From contig JAXLXE010000004.1 in the NCBI GenBank assembly GCA_046328115.1, forward strand, positions 372,001-436,000: 64,000 bases of DNA. Reading direction: 5' to 3'. Positions 8,082-16,448 of the stretch are shown one piece after another (position 1 is the stretch's first letter; each line of letters opens with the position of its first letter). A model generated the notes under the pieces. That model was not told the origin of the DNA. It saw only the letters and a list, made by a program, of their open reading frames with translations, and ran no database searches. The stretch comes from JAXLXE01 sp046328115 (GTDB lineage Bacteria > Chloroflexota > UBA6077 > JACCZL01). The position numbers and the translations under genes were made by a program.

Positions 8082-10946
8082 ATGCCAGGCGCTGACCAAC
8101 GACAACAGGTCACCGTCATGTTCACCGATGTCGAAGGATCCACTCCTCTGGGCATCCGCCTCGGCGACGAATCATGGGGAATCCTCAAGGCTACGTATGA
8201 GGATTTGCTTCGCCAGGTCTTCGCGAAGCACCGTGGTGAAGAAACTCCCCCGACGGGAGACGGTCTACACGTCGTTTTCGAGCATGTGCTTGACGCGGTG
8301 TGTGCGGCGGCTGAATGTCAGCGTACGCTCGCTGATCGGGCGCAACAGATCAACTTCATTCGTGTGCGCATTGCCGTTCACACCTGCATCCTGACACGGG
8401 TTGAGGGGAAGCCGAAAGAACCGTATCAAGGAGTGGAGCTTCATCGAGTGTCGCGTATTTGCGATGCCGGACATGGCGGGCAAATTCTTCTATCAAGTGC
8501 GACGGACCAACTCCTAGCCGGGCTGCTGCCCGAGAACCTCCGTGTGCGGGCACTCGGCGAGTATCAGCTTCGAGGTATCGACTTCCCGGAGCGAATCTTT
8601 CAACTTGTCGTCGATGGCCTCCCCTCCGAATTCCCCCCTTTGAGGGCGCCCGATGCTCGGTCCCAGGGCCTCCCGATACCCCGAACCTCGTTTGTTGGCC
8701 GGGAGCAGGAATTGGCAAGCCTCCGCGAGTTGCTGCTGCGAGGTACCGAAGGCCTTGTTACCCTCACCGGACCAGCGGGGACGGGCAAGACGCGCCTGGC
8801 CCTCGCTGTCGCGGCGGAGCTACGAAATGAGTTCGCGGATGGGATCTGTTTCGTAGCGCTCGCATCCGTCGCTGAGCCAGAGCTTGTCGTCTCTAGCATC
8901 GTCCGTCGGCTTGGCCTTCAGGAAGCCGGCGGTGCCTCTCTGGAGGCCACGCTCTTCGGCCACCTTCGCCAGCGCCACATGTTGCTGGTGCTCGACAACT
9001 TTGAGCATCTCTTGGACTCGGCAACGATCGTCGCCGAGCTACTCTCGACCTGCCCAAGGCTGAAAATCCTCGCCACGAGCCGAGCCCCCTTGCATCTGTA
9101 CGGCGAACGCGACTTTCCCGTGCCTCCGTTGCCGCTACCCGAGAAGGATCACATTCCTGCCAACCCCGCGGAGGGCGATTATCCCGCTATCACTCTGTTC
9201 GCCGACCGCGCTGCCGCGGTCAGACCAGACTTCAGGGTCACATCGGACAACGTTGCCGCGGTCGTCGCCATCTGCAAGCGACTCGATGGTCTTCCGCTAG
9301 CCATTGAGCTAGCGGCAGCCCGAGCCGGCGTCCTGACTCCTCAAGCGATGCTTGCTCGGCTCCTGGGGCCAGACAGTCAGCCTTCCCTTAACTTGCTCAC
9401 CACTGGCCCGCGCGACGCGCCCGAGCGCCACAAAACGCTGCGGGATGCTATTGGCTCGAGCCACGACCTGCTGGGCGAGGACGTGCGACCGTTATTCAGG
9501 CGGCTAGCCGTCTTCATGGGTGATTTCTCGCTTGAAGCCGCTGCCGCGATCACCAGCTCCACCCCGCTGGACGTCAGTCCAGCCAGCCTGAATCCGCCTC
9601 CCCGCCACGCGTCGCCTTCGTTTCTCGACACAGTATCGACACTCGCCGAGAACAGCCTGCTCCAGCCGCGCGCCGATCGCTCCGATGGCGAAGCCTGCTT
9701 CAGCATGTTGGAGACCATTCGAGAGTATGCGCTTGAGCAGCTTCAAGCGCATGGCGAACTCGAGTCAACACGCTGGCGACACGCGAGATACTACCTTCTC
9801 CTGGCGGAAGAGGGCGAGCGCCAGGCAGGTGGACCGCGCCAGACCGAATGGCTGGGTCGCCTGGACGAAGAACACGCAAATCTCCGCGCGGCGCTCGCGT
9901 GGTCGCTCGCGCCAGACAGCGCAGATCCCCTGCTCGGTGCGCGGCTCGCGGCGGCTCTCTGGGTGTTCTGGTTCCGCAGAGCCTATCTGCGAGAAGGCAC
10001 GCGCTGGGTGCAGCAGGCCCTCAGTGCAGCTGGTGACATGCCACCGCTCTTGCGAGCCAAACTGTTGACCGCGGACGGTTCGCTTGCTCGCATGCTCGGT
10101 GAGTTCACGCGCGCCCAGACCGCCCTCGAACACGGCGCGCACCTCTCTCGAGAAATCGGCGACCGCGAAGGTCTGGCCTGGTCGTTGAGTCACCTCGGCC
10201 TCGTCAAGCAGTGGCTAGGCGACCTTGACACAGGCGTGACCGTGCTCGAAGAGAGCCTGAATCTACGACGCGAGCTGGGCGACGAGCGAGGAATCGCTCG
10301 CTCGTTGTTCAACCTGGCGGTAGCAGAGGATTTCCGGTGCAACTACCACCGGGCAAGCGAGCTGTACGAGCAGACGCTGGAAGTCCAGCGTCTGCTCGGC
10401 GATGTCTGGGGCATAGGCCGGGTGTCGGGTTACCTCGCGAAGGTTGCCCTGGTTCGCGGCGAGAGCAGCCGGGCAGCCACGCTGAGCGCGGAAGCCCTGG
10501 ATCTGTGCGGTCGAGTGGGCGACACCTGGGGGGTTGGATTGGCACACGCGTGCCGCGCGGGCGTGGCGTGGGCACATGCAGACCTCAACGCCGCCGGGAC
10601 CCTGCTCAAACAGAGTCTGGTGAGCTTCCGCGATGTCGGTTCTCGTGACCGCATTGCAGAGTGCTTGCAGGATCTTGCCTCGCTGGCCTGTCTGCAAGGA
10701 TCGGTGCAGCAGGCGGTGCGACTCTCAGCAGCGGCCGAAGCGACACAACACCGCATCGGCCTCGCGCTCTGGCCGGCTGTCAGTGAGCGCCGGGATCAGG
10801 ACATGCGCACCGCCCGTGCACAGCTCGGAGATGACGCGTTCGACCGCGCATGGTCAGCCGGCTTGTCGATGAGTATCGAACAGGCGATCGATGATGCGAT
10901 GACCGTTCAGGGCAGAGCCGAGGCCGACTTACCCCTCAGCGGCTGA
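8082..10946 (+). CDS. Class III nucleotide cyclase domain / NB-ARC-type ATPase / TPR protein
   Basis: The 954-residue signalling protein has three parts. Residues 9-175 form a class III cyclase domain with MFTDVEGST (metal Asp16) and TGDGLHVVF (metal Asp60). In the usual V-N-R-A-A-R segment it has LHRVSR, so the transition-state Asn is His121 while Arg125 is kept. Residues 205-500 form an STAND/AfsR-like ATPase: Walker A GPAGTGKT (230-237), Walker B MLLVLDNFEHLL, ILATSRAPL and LPLAIELAAAR. The rest is helical TPR-like repeats. Such fusions are known in Actinobacteria and Chloroflexota as putative transcription or signalling regulators. Cyclase activity is uncertain because of the His substitution and variant RIAVHTCILTR loop. 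No DNA-binding domain is visible. Confidence 0.88.
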   Translation: MPGADQRQQVTVMFTDVEGSTPLGIRLGDESWGILKATYEDLLRQVFAKHRGEETPPTGDGLHVVFEHVLDAVCAAAECQRTLADRAQQINFIRVRIAVHTCILTRVEGKPKEPYQGVELHRVSRICDAGHGGQILLSSATDQLLAGLLPENLRVRALGEYQLRGIDFPERIFQLVVDGLPSEFPPLRAPDARSQGLPIPRTSFVGREQELASLRELLLRGTEGLVTLTGPAGTGKTRLALAVAAELRNEFADGICFVALASVAEPELVVSSIVRRLGLQEAGGASLEATLFGHLRQRHMLLVLDNFEHLLDSATIVAELLSTCPRLKILATSRAPLHLYGERDFPVPPLPLPEKDHIPANPAEGDYPAITLFADRAAAVRPDFRVTSDNVAAVVAICKRLDGLPLAIELAAARAGVLTPQAMLARLLGPDSQPSLNLLTTGPRDAPERHKTLRDAIGSSHDLLGEDVRPLFRRLAVFMGDFSLEAAAAITSSTPLDVSPASLNPPPRHASPSFLDTVSTLAENSLLQPRADRSDGEACFSMLETIREYALEQLQAHGELESTRWRHARYYLLLAEEGERQAGGPRQTEWLGRLDEEHANLRAALAWSLAPDSADPLLGARLAAALWVFWFRRAYLREGTRWVQQALSAAGDMPPLLRAKLLTADGSLARMLGEFTRAQTALEHGAHLSREIGDREGLAWSLSHLGLVKQWLGDLDTGVTVLEESLNLRRELGDERGIARSLFNLAVAEDFRCNYHRASELYEQTLEVQRLLGDVWGIGRVSGYLAKVALVRGESSRAATLSAEALDLCGRVGDTWGVGLAHACRAGVAWAHADLNAAGTLLKQSLVSFRDVGSRDRIAECLQDLASLACLQGSVQQAVRLSAAAEATQHRIGLALWPAVSERRDQDMRTARAQLGDDAFDRAWSAGLSMSIEQAIDDAMTVQGRAEADLPLSG

Positions 10947-10997
10947 CCGAACGCCGCGCGCGCTCCCTGAACGACGGTCGCGGCGCCCGCGAGCCCA

Positions 10998-11029
10998 ACG
11001 GGCGCGGCGGGCTCTCCCGCCGCGCCCGT
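10998..11029. terminator. Bidirectional hairpin between convergent genes
   Basis: A perfect 14-bp stem (10998-11011 with 11016-11029) closes on the loop CTCT. It sits 51 bp after the cyclase gene stop and seven bp after the stop of the minus-strand binding-protein gene. There is no T-run on either side, so it is a terminator-like or mRNA-protecting hairpin, not a textbook intrinsic terminator. Confidence 0.6.
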
Positions 11030-11035
11030 CCATCA

Positions 11036-12235
11036 TTACTTCGACTTGACCCCAGGGTTGAACTCGTTGGTCATGATCTCCGCCAGCGGCGGGATCCGCG
11101 GGATCTGGTCGTACTCCTTGTAGAACGCCATCTGGTCTTCCCAGACCTTGGGGTTCATCCACAGGAAGCCGCTCTGCTTCGTGTCGTCGCTCATGGAGAG
11201 CGGGTTCTGCAGCTTGAGCCGCCAGGCCAGCTTATCCGCCCGCTCGATCTGGTCCGGATACGCGTCCACCAGCTTGACCGACTCCTCCGGGCTCTCCACC
11301 ACAAGCTGCGCGCCACGCGCCACCGCCCGTACGAACCGCTTCACCAGGTCCGGGTTCTCCTTGGTCACCTTCGTGGTGGTGAACAGCACGTCGCTGTAGC
11401 TGTTCACCCCAAACTCGGAGAACCTGATGGCCTTCCAGACTTTGCCCTTCAGATTGGGCGGAGCATCCGGCTTCGCGATCTCCTGCTCCATCTGATAGGT
11501 CTGATTGGTCAGGAAGCCGGTGAAGTAGTCCACCTTGCCCACCAGCAGCGGCTCCGCCGTGGCCTGGACCGTCTCGATCTTCACCTTGCTCAGGTCCACG
11601 TTGTTCTTCTTGGCAAACGCCTTCAGGAAGAAGTCGCCATCGCTCTGCATCCCAAACGTCTTGCCCTCGATGTCCTTGGGCTTCGGCTCGGGGTCGCTGG
11701 GGTTGGCCAGCGTGATGTAGGCGTAGGGGATCTTCTGGATCAGCGCGCCCAGGCCAATGATGTCCACCGGATCGGGCGCAACCCGCGCCTGGAACATAGC
11801 CGCGCCGGTCCCACTGCCAAACTGGGCCTGCCCGGCGCCAACCAGCGGGACCGGGTTCTTGCCGGGGCCGCCGTCGATCAGCTTGAGCTTGATGCCCTCG
11901 TCCGCAAAGAAGCCCTTGGCGTCCGCCGCCAGGATCGCCGCGTACTGGCCATTGCGGAGCCAACTTAAGGCGAGCGCCACCTCCGTCGTGGTGGCCGGTT
12001 TGGCGGCGGCGGGCGCCGCCTGGGCGGGTGCCGCCGCGGCCGGCGATGGCGACGCGGCCGGGCTGGCCGCCGGGCTCGCGGCCGGCGCCACTGGCGCGGC
12101 CGGTTTGGGTGCCTCGGTGGGCTTGGCTTCGCTCTTCGCAGCCGGCGCGCTGGCGGGCGCCGCCTGCTGGCAGGCCACCAGGCCCAGGCCCGATCCCACC
12201 AGCATCAGCAGGGTGGCTCTTCTGGTCACACGCAC
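11036..12235 (-). CDS. NMT1/THI5-like ABC substrate-binding lipoprotein
   Basis: The 399-residue protein starts with a lipoprotein signal (MRVTRRATLLMLVGSGLGLVAC, lipid-anchored Cys22). A long Ala/Pro linker to about residue 85 follows. The mature domain shows the NMT1 pattern: LSWLRNGQYAAILAADAKGFFADEGI, IDGGPGKNPVPLVGAGQAQFG, KDIEGKTFGM and VDYFTGFLTNQ. This superfamily binds pyrimidine precursors, riboflavin, sulfonates or similar small molecules. GTG start with AGGAGG nine bases upstream. No permease or ATPase is adjacent; downstream on the opposite strand lies the cyclase gene, upstream two nucleoside-phosphorylase-like genes, hinting at nucleobase-like ligands, which is speculation. Confidence 0.85.
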   Translation of the reverse strand: MRVTRRATLLMLVGSGLGLVACQQAAPASAPAAKSEAKPTEAPKPAAPVAPAASPAASPAASPSPAAAAPAQAAPAAAKPATTTEVALALSWLRNGQYAAILAADAKGFFADEGIKLKLIDGGPGKNPVPLVGAGQAQFGSGTGAAMFQARVAPDPVDIIGLGALIQKIPYAYITLANPSDPEPKPKDIEGKTFGMQSDGDFFLKAFAKKNNVDLSKVKIETVQATAEPLLVGKVDYFTGFLTNQTYQMEQEIAKPDAPPNLKGKVWKAIRFSEFGVNSYSDVLFTTTKVTKENPDLVKRFVRAVARGAQLVVESPEESVKLVDAYPDQIERADKLAWRLKLQNPLSMSDDTKQSGFLWMNPKVWEDQMAFYKEYDQIPRIPPLAEIMTNEFNPGVKSK

Positions 12236-12272
12236 GGGAACCTTCCTCCTACATTACTGACGTACTCTCAGG

Positions 12273-13151
12273 TCAGCTATTGCCGCCGCTCGCCTTGCTC
12301 GCGTCGCTCACCCCGTCGAACCGTCGCGGGAACCAGCGATCGCACTCGCAATCCACCGTACCGGTCAGCCGCTTCATCGCGCCCAGGATGGTCTTCCCAA
12401 CGGTGGGCCCACACTTGAGGTAGAAGTCATTCCACTCGTCCGTACGCCAGTCGTCGTTCACGCCCTCGGCATAGTTGGAGACGATGTTGAGGAAGGCGAT
12501 GTGCGCGCCGATCGACCGCGCCAGGTACACCTCCGGCGTCGCGCTCTGGCCCACGATGTCGCCGCCCTGCTGCCGCATCAGCGCGATCTCCGCCGGTGAC
12601 TCGATCCGCGGCCCCTCAAACACAATGGAGATGCCCCGCCGCATCACCCGTCGGTAGTGCTTCTCCGCCTCGCTGATCAGCACGTTCCCCAGCGATGGGC
12701 ACATCGGCTTGCGCATCCGCAGCACGCCCACGTTGGAGACAAACTTGATGCTCCGCGAGACCCGCTCGTCGATGAAGTCGTGCGGCACCACGATGTCGTT
12801 CGGCTCCAGCAGGTGGTTCAGTCCGCCAACGCTGGCCTCCACCAGGATCTGCTTCACGCCCGCCTCGCGGAACAGCCAGAAAAGCTGCTCGCTGGAGTCC
12901 AGCCGGGTGTAGTCAGAATCGCGCCGCCAGCCGTGCATGGGCACGTGCAGCACGTCCTTCGCCACGTGGTCTGGCGCAGACGGATTGAGCCGCAGCAGCT
13001 TCAGCGGCGGGCTGGTGCCATAAGGCGTGTCGAACACCAGGTCGCGCTGGACCACGGTGACGTCTGGATCGGCCACGTCCTCCGGGAACGTGATGGCCCA
13101 GGTGCCTGAGCCGCCAATGATCGCGAACGGAGTCTTGGGGATATCGGCCAT
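12273..13151 (-). CDS. MTAP/PNP-family phosphorylase-like protein (paralogue 1)
   Basis: The 292-residue protein of the purine-phosphorylase type 2 / methylthioadenosine phosphorylase family starts PFAIIGGSGTWA, equivalent to the phosphate-binding GGSG/GGTG loop. It has FEGPRIESPAEI, matching the family's EGPRF-tPaE substrate segment, then DIVGQSATPEVYLARSIGAHIAFL, matching G-m-t-..PE..LArE...y. The phosphate-site RHG...H of MTAP is replaced by MHGWRRDSDY, so specificity is probably altered. A Cys pair near the C-terminus (DCECDRW) also occurs in paralogue 2 (ECGCARL). Gene lies between the NMT1-like binding protein and the second paralogue, all minus strand. Confidence 0.8.
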   Translation of the reverse strand: MADIPKTPFAIIGGSGTWAITFPEDVADPDVTVVQRDLVFDTPYGTSPPLKLLRLNPSAPDHVAKDVLHVPMHGWRRDSDYTRLDSSEQLFWLFREAGVKQILVEASVGGLNHLLEPNDIVVPHDFIDERVSRSIKFVSNVGVLRMRKPMCPSLGNVLISEAEKHYRRVMRRGISIVFEGPRIESPAEIALMRQQGGDIVGQSATPEVYLARSIGAHIAFLNIVSNYAEGVNDDWRTDEWNDFYLKCGPTVGKTILGAMKRLTGTVDCECDRWFPRRFDGVSDASKASGGNS

Positions 13152-13202
13152 CAGCCTTCCCGGAAACTAGTGTCGGCCCCGTCGCCGCGCCCTAGTGTAC
13201 AC

Positions 13203-13220
13203 GCGGGCTCGAAGACCCGC
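13203..13220 (-). terminator. Small hairpin after paralogue 2 stop
   Basis: GCGGG and CCCGC (13203-13207, 13216-13220) pair around an eight-base loop just after the minus-strand stop at 13222. The stem is short and there is no T-run, so only a weak terminator call. Confidence 0.35.
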
Positions 13221-13221
13221 T

Positions 13222-14160
13222 CTAGCCGCTCGTGTAGCTGGCGTGCTTCGAGAATTCGGCGAACGATGTGCCCGTGGACAGCCGCGCGCAGCCGCACTCG
13301 TCGCCGTCCGACGCGGCAATGGCCTCCAGCATGATCCGACCCATGATCGGCCCACAGCGACGGTAGATAGCCTGCAGATCGCCGTGTTCAAACGAACCCA
13401 GGCCCTCGGCCGGATTCACCACGATAGACAACATGCCAAAGCACATCTGGTACAGCCGCGCCAGCCGATACTCCGGTCCGCCCGTCTTGCCCACCACGTG
13501 GTAGCCCAGCCGACGGTACGTCTGATCCTCAATCGGACTCTCGAACCACGGCCCCGGGCTGTGCACGTAAGTCGCCGAGCGCAGCAGCCGCGGTCGCTCC
13601 GCCTGCTGGCTCACCGCGCCCAGCGTATCCAGATTGGCATCGGCAGAGGCGGCCAGGCCGGCCTGGATGCGCGAGCACAGCCCCTCGCGGAAGCGGATCA
13701 GCCCGCGCGGCACCGGCCGCGGGATCACCCCGCTCAAGTCCACCACCTGGTCTATACCCACCAGGTCCCAGGCCCGCAGTCCGTCCGCGATGCTGCCCGT
13801 GCTGTTGTCCGCGAACACCTGGCGCACACCCGCCTGCGCCAGCGCGTGGAACACCCGCTCGCTGGCCACGGCCGAGGAGGCGTCCGGCGGCAGCGGATTG
13901 GCGGGGTCAAAGCCGTGCATCCAGACGTACAGGAAGTCGCGCGTGGAGCCGCTCCGCCGATCGGTCAGCCGGCACAGACGGAACGCCGGCGAGGGGCCAA
14001 ACGGCGTGTCCAGTCGGATCTCCGGCTCAACCACGGCCACCGAGAGATGGGGGTGCGCGTCCAGCGCGCCGTCTGGATAGCGGAAGCCCCAGGTGCCGGA
14101 CCCGCCGATATGCGCCATCTGGACCCGCGGAAGCTCAACCACGGGCCCACGGTACCACAC
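13222..14160 (-). CDS. MTAP/PNP-family phosphorylase-like protein (paralogue 2)
   Basis: This second member, of up to 312 residues, shows AHIGGSGTWGF near the N-terminus, then DTPFGPSPAFRL, YVWMHGFDPANP, GPWFESPIEDQTY and VVGKTGGPEYRLARLYQMCF. It aligns end to end with paralogue 1 but is more diverged: the PAE that contacts substrate is PIED and GQSATPE is GKTGGPE. It may bind a different substrate or be a non-catalytic partner. The start is uncertain: GTG 14160, GTG 14142 and ATG 14118 are in frame and none has a clear ribosome binding site; comparison with paralogue 1 favours 14142. Minus-strand tandem copy; gap to paralogue 1 is 70 bp with a small hairpin. Confidence 0.72.
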   Translation of the reverse strand: MWYRGPVVELPRVQMAHIGGSGTWGFRYPDGALDAHPHLSVAVVEPEIRLDTPFGPSPAFRLCRLTDRRSGSTRDFLYVWMHGFDPANPLPPDASSAVASERVFHALAQAGVRQVFADNSTGSIADGLRAWDLVGIDQVVDLSGVIPRPVPRGLIRFREGLCSRIQAGLAASADANLDTLGAVSQQAERPRLLRSATYVHSPGPWFESPIEDQTYRRLGYHVVGKTGGPEYRLARLYQMCFGMLSIVVNPAEGLGSFEHGDLQAIYRRCGPIMGRIMLEAIAASDGDECGCARLSTGTSFAEFSKHASYTSG

Positions 14161-14220
14161 TCTGCGGCCGCCCCAGCAAACCCGCCGCGGAGGCAGGCGC
14201 GGTGAAGGCGCCTGGCGCGC

Positions 14221-14763
14221 CTAGGACTTCGGCTGCAGCAGCTCCACCCGATTGCCAAACGGGTCGTTCACGTAGCAGCGGTCGTAGCCAGGCAACGGCT
14301 CGTCCTCACTGGTCGTGGCCCCCGCCGCGTCCAGCCGCGCCCGAACGGATAACAGATCGCCCAGCATCACGGCCGGGTGGGCCTTGAGGGCCGGCGCAAA
14401 GTCCTCCTGCACGCCCAGGTGCAGCTCGTGTTCGCCCAGCTTGAACCACACCCCCCCGCGCCCCGCCAGATTCTTCGGCTTCGGCAGCTCCCTGAGCCCC
14501 AGCAGCTCGCCGTAGAACCGCCGCGCCTCATCTTCCCGCGAGGGCGGGATGGCAATCTGCACGTGGTGCAGCCGCGGCGCGGTCGACTCAGCGATGCGCG
14601 CGCGAGCGGCCGACTTCGCCCGAACCGCCTGGACCATGCCCCAGGCCCAGCCCAGGTTGATGACCGCCGCGGAGATGGCCCAGGCCACGTTGGTCACCAT
14701 CACCATCCGCGGCCAGCCCGCGGTGTCAACGTGTGGCATGCCCAGCAAACGCCGTCGCAACAT
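14221..14763 (-). CDS. Membrane-anchored VOC (glyoxalase/dioxygenase fold) protein
   Basis: The 180-residue protein has a hydrophobic segment at about residues 20-46 (MVMVTNVAWAISAAVIN...), then a single VOC domain from about residue 63. Visible are LHHVQIAIPPSREDEARRFYGELLGL, GGVWFKLGEHELHLGVQEDF and CYVNDPFGNRVELLQ. His66, His112 and Glu175 or close neighbours would be the metal ligands. A GGAGG six bases before ATG 14763 supports the long start with the membrane segment, which is unusual for this small-enzyme family. The substrate is not predictable. It is separated from the phosphorylase pair by about 60 bp and could be first in that operon. Confidence 0.8.
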   Translation of the reverse strand: MLRRRLLGMPHVDTAGWPRMVMVTNVAWAISAAVINLGWAWGMVQAVRAKSAARARIAESTAPRLHHVQIAIPPSREDEARRFYGELLGLRELPKPKNLAGRGGVWFKLGEHELHLGVQEDFAPALKAHPAVMLGDLLSVRARLDAAGATTSEDEPLPGYDRCYVNDPFGNRVELLQPKS

Positions 14764-14917
14764 GGCGCACCTCCGAGATCACGGCGCTCGCCGATGGCGC
14801 CGGCGACACCGTGATCCTCAACCTAGTCCTACAGGTATGGCGGACGGGGCACCGCCAGATCCAGAGTTCCACCGAACCCAGCCTGACTCCAGCGCCCCCG
14901 CCGGCTCGCCAGGAGAG

Positions 14918-14946
14918 GCCGTCGAGATGACGGCGCTCCCAGCCGC
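14918..14946. repeat. 29-bp direct repeat, copy 1
   Basis: GCCGTCGAGATGACGGCG continuing to CTCCCAGCCGC matches copy 2 at 15251-15279 with one base difference (T to C at the tenth base). It contains the internal inverted motif CGTCGAGATGACG. Flanks of the two copies are unrelated. Confidence 0.65.
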
Positions 14947-15250
14947 ACCCGTCATCCTGTCGCACTGGATGCACCCCCACCCGCCCAGCCCAACGCAACA
15001 GCGCAACGGTAGGGTGCGCGGCTCGCCGCGCCCTCCCCCCACCAGCGCACCTGCCCGCGGCCCGCTCATCATCCCAATCGCGCCACCCGCGTCCCCAGCC
15101 GCGCTGGCCTACTAGTCGACGACTGTCGCCAGCGGGGTGTGCCAGCCGAACACCGTCCGCTGGGACCGCCTGCGTCCCCGCTGGCCTCCACGATACCGAG
15201 TGCCTGGACTTAGCCCGATACCAGCCTCACACGACGGAGGGCTGACCGTA

Positions 15251-15279
15251 GCCGTCGAGACGACGGCGCTCCCAGCCGC
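15251..15279. repeat. 29-bp direct repeat, copy 2
   Basis: Second copy of the element at 14918-14946, same orientation, 28 of 29 bases identical. Here the internal CGTCGAGACGACG is a perfect interrupted palindrome, so the base difference keeps hairpin pairing. Confidence 0.65.
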
Positions 15280-15299
15280 GCGCCTCAGGTCGTCCTCTG

Positions 15300-16229
15300 A
15301 TGTCAAAAGTCGGGATCGCGTCGGGAGTCGGTGGTCCCATCAGCGTGCTATCGTCCGCCACACCGCTCCCAGGAGCCAGCATCTCCACACATCCGAACGC
15401 GCCCCCACCCGACCCCCCAACCCTGGCCGCGTTCGGTCTGGACGCCGGTGCGATCCCCACACCTCTGCCAGGCGGCGAGGGGCGGACGTTTCTGGTGGAC
15501 AATACCGTTCTGAAGCTGGTGCATGGCGAGCGCGACGTCGCCGCCTGGGCGGCCGACCTCCATGCCAACATTCGGGCCAACGGCTTCCGCCTCAGTCGGC
15601 CGCTTCGGACCGTCGACGGCGGCTGGCTGACCCACGACGGCTGGTCCGCCTGGACGTTGCTGCAGGGTCACCACGACGTCCGCGGTCGATTCCCAGAGTG
15701 CATCGCCGCCATCACGCGCTACCACGAGGCACTGCGCCGCTACCCGTACCCAACCATCCTGGACACCATCGACAACCCCTGGCGCCGCGCCGATCGCCAC
15801 GCCTTCGGCCCGCGGCCTGCGACCACGCACCCTGCGCTGGCCGACCAGATCGACGCGCTGTACGAGATGCGCCGGCCGATCACCGGGTTGACCAACCAGT
15901 TGATCCACGGTGACCTGAACCCCGGCAACCTGCTGCTGGCCCTCGAGCCTCCCCCCAATGGACGGCCGCCTGGCATCATCGACATCGCGCCGTACTGGCG
16001 GCCGGCCGGGTTCGCCCTGGCCGTCTTCGCCTACTGGATCGGCCCCTGGTACGGCACCGCCGATCCCCTTGCCCACTTCCAGCACGTCGACCAGCTCGAC
16101 CAACTGCTGATCCGCGCCGCCCTGCGGATGCTGCTGACCTCGTCTCAATTCGCGCCCGACTCCGGTGCTATCCAGGACCTGGAGCGCTACACCCGCGCCA
16201 CCGAGATCATCCTGCACACCGTCCGCTGA
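15300..16229 (+). CDS. Aminoglycoside phosphotransferase (APH)-like protein, TIGR02569-like
   Basis: The 309-residue kinase-fold protein has the APH catalytic loop LIHGDLNPGN (about residue 202) with the catalytic Asp and metal Asn, followed by GIIDIAPYWRPAGFALAVF, where the metal-binding Asp lies. The N-lobe has FLVDNTVLKLV with a candidate ATP-binding Lys. The HGDLnpGN...IID.aPyWrP.....A pattern is that of a TIGR02569-type family better known from Actinobacteria. Its substrate is unknown; antibiotic resistance should not be assumed. Start ATG 15300 is taken as the first in frame; ATGs are scarce until residue 100, so the true start may be slightly downstream. Confidence 0.75.
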   Translation: MSKVGIASGVGGPISVLSSATPLPGASISTHPNAPPPDPPTLAAFGLDAGAIPTPLPGGEGRTFLVDNTVLKLVHGERDVAAWAADLHANIRANGFRLSRPLRTVDGGWLTHDGWSAWTLLQGHHDVRGRFPECIAAITRYHEALRRYPYPTILDTIDNPWRRADRHAFGPRPATTHPALADQIDALYEMRRPITGLTNQLIHGDLNPGNLLLALEPPPNGRPPGIIDIAPYWRPAGFALAVFAYWIGPWYGTADPLAHFQHVDQLDQLLIRAALRMLLTSSQFAPDSGAIQDLERYTRATEIILHTVR

Positions 16230-16249
16230 AGCCGCGGCCCGCGCTACGA

Positions 16250-16357
16250 TTTCGTCAGCACCAGCCCCAGCCGCTGGTCACGGTCCTCCTGGACCCAGCC
16301 GGCCATCCCTTCTGCCTGTGGGTCAATCCCCAGGATCAAACCCTGAGATCACCTTGA
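16250..16357 (+). pseudogene. C-terminal relic of a VOC/glyoxalase gene
   Basis: One frame reads PQPLVTVLLDPAGHPFCLW VNPQDQ and stops at 16355-16357. The D-P-A-G-H-P-F-C-L-W string is the typical last strand of glyoxalase-like VOC proteins. Upstream the frame has no VOC N-terminal part or start codon; it runs into the APH-like gene. It is most likely the tail of a lost gene. Confidence 0.55.
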
Positions 16358-16448
16358 CACGGCGCCCACCCTTGTCTACGGTTCCGAAGAGCCGGCGCCT
16401 GTCGGCTCCCCCATCTCTGCCCTACTTACGCTCGTTCGGAGGACGCCC

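Larger units (their letters stand above)
14764..15299. other. Intergenic region with repeats and a hairpin
   Basis: About 535 bp without a supported gene. It contains the inverted repeat GATCACGG (14777-14784) / CCGTGATC (14809-14816) with further pairing inside, and two copies of a 29-bp direct repeat (14918-14946 and 15251-15279). Frames here are Pro/Arg-rich on all strands and look non-coding. Confidence 0.5.

Noticed and set aside
12657..13109. Plus-strand frame of 150 codons over the phosphorylase gene
   Set aside because: His/Arg-rich antisense shadow of a conserved gene on the other strand.
15300..16229. Antibiotic resistance gene
   Set aside because: The APH fold alone does not indicate resistance; sequence resembles a TIGR02569-like family of unknown role.
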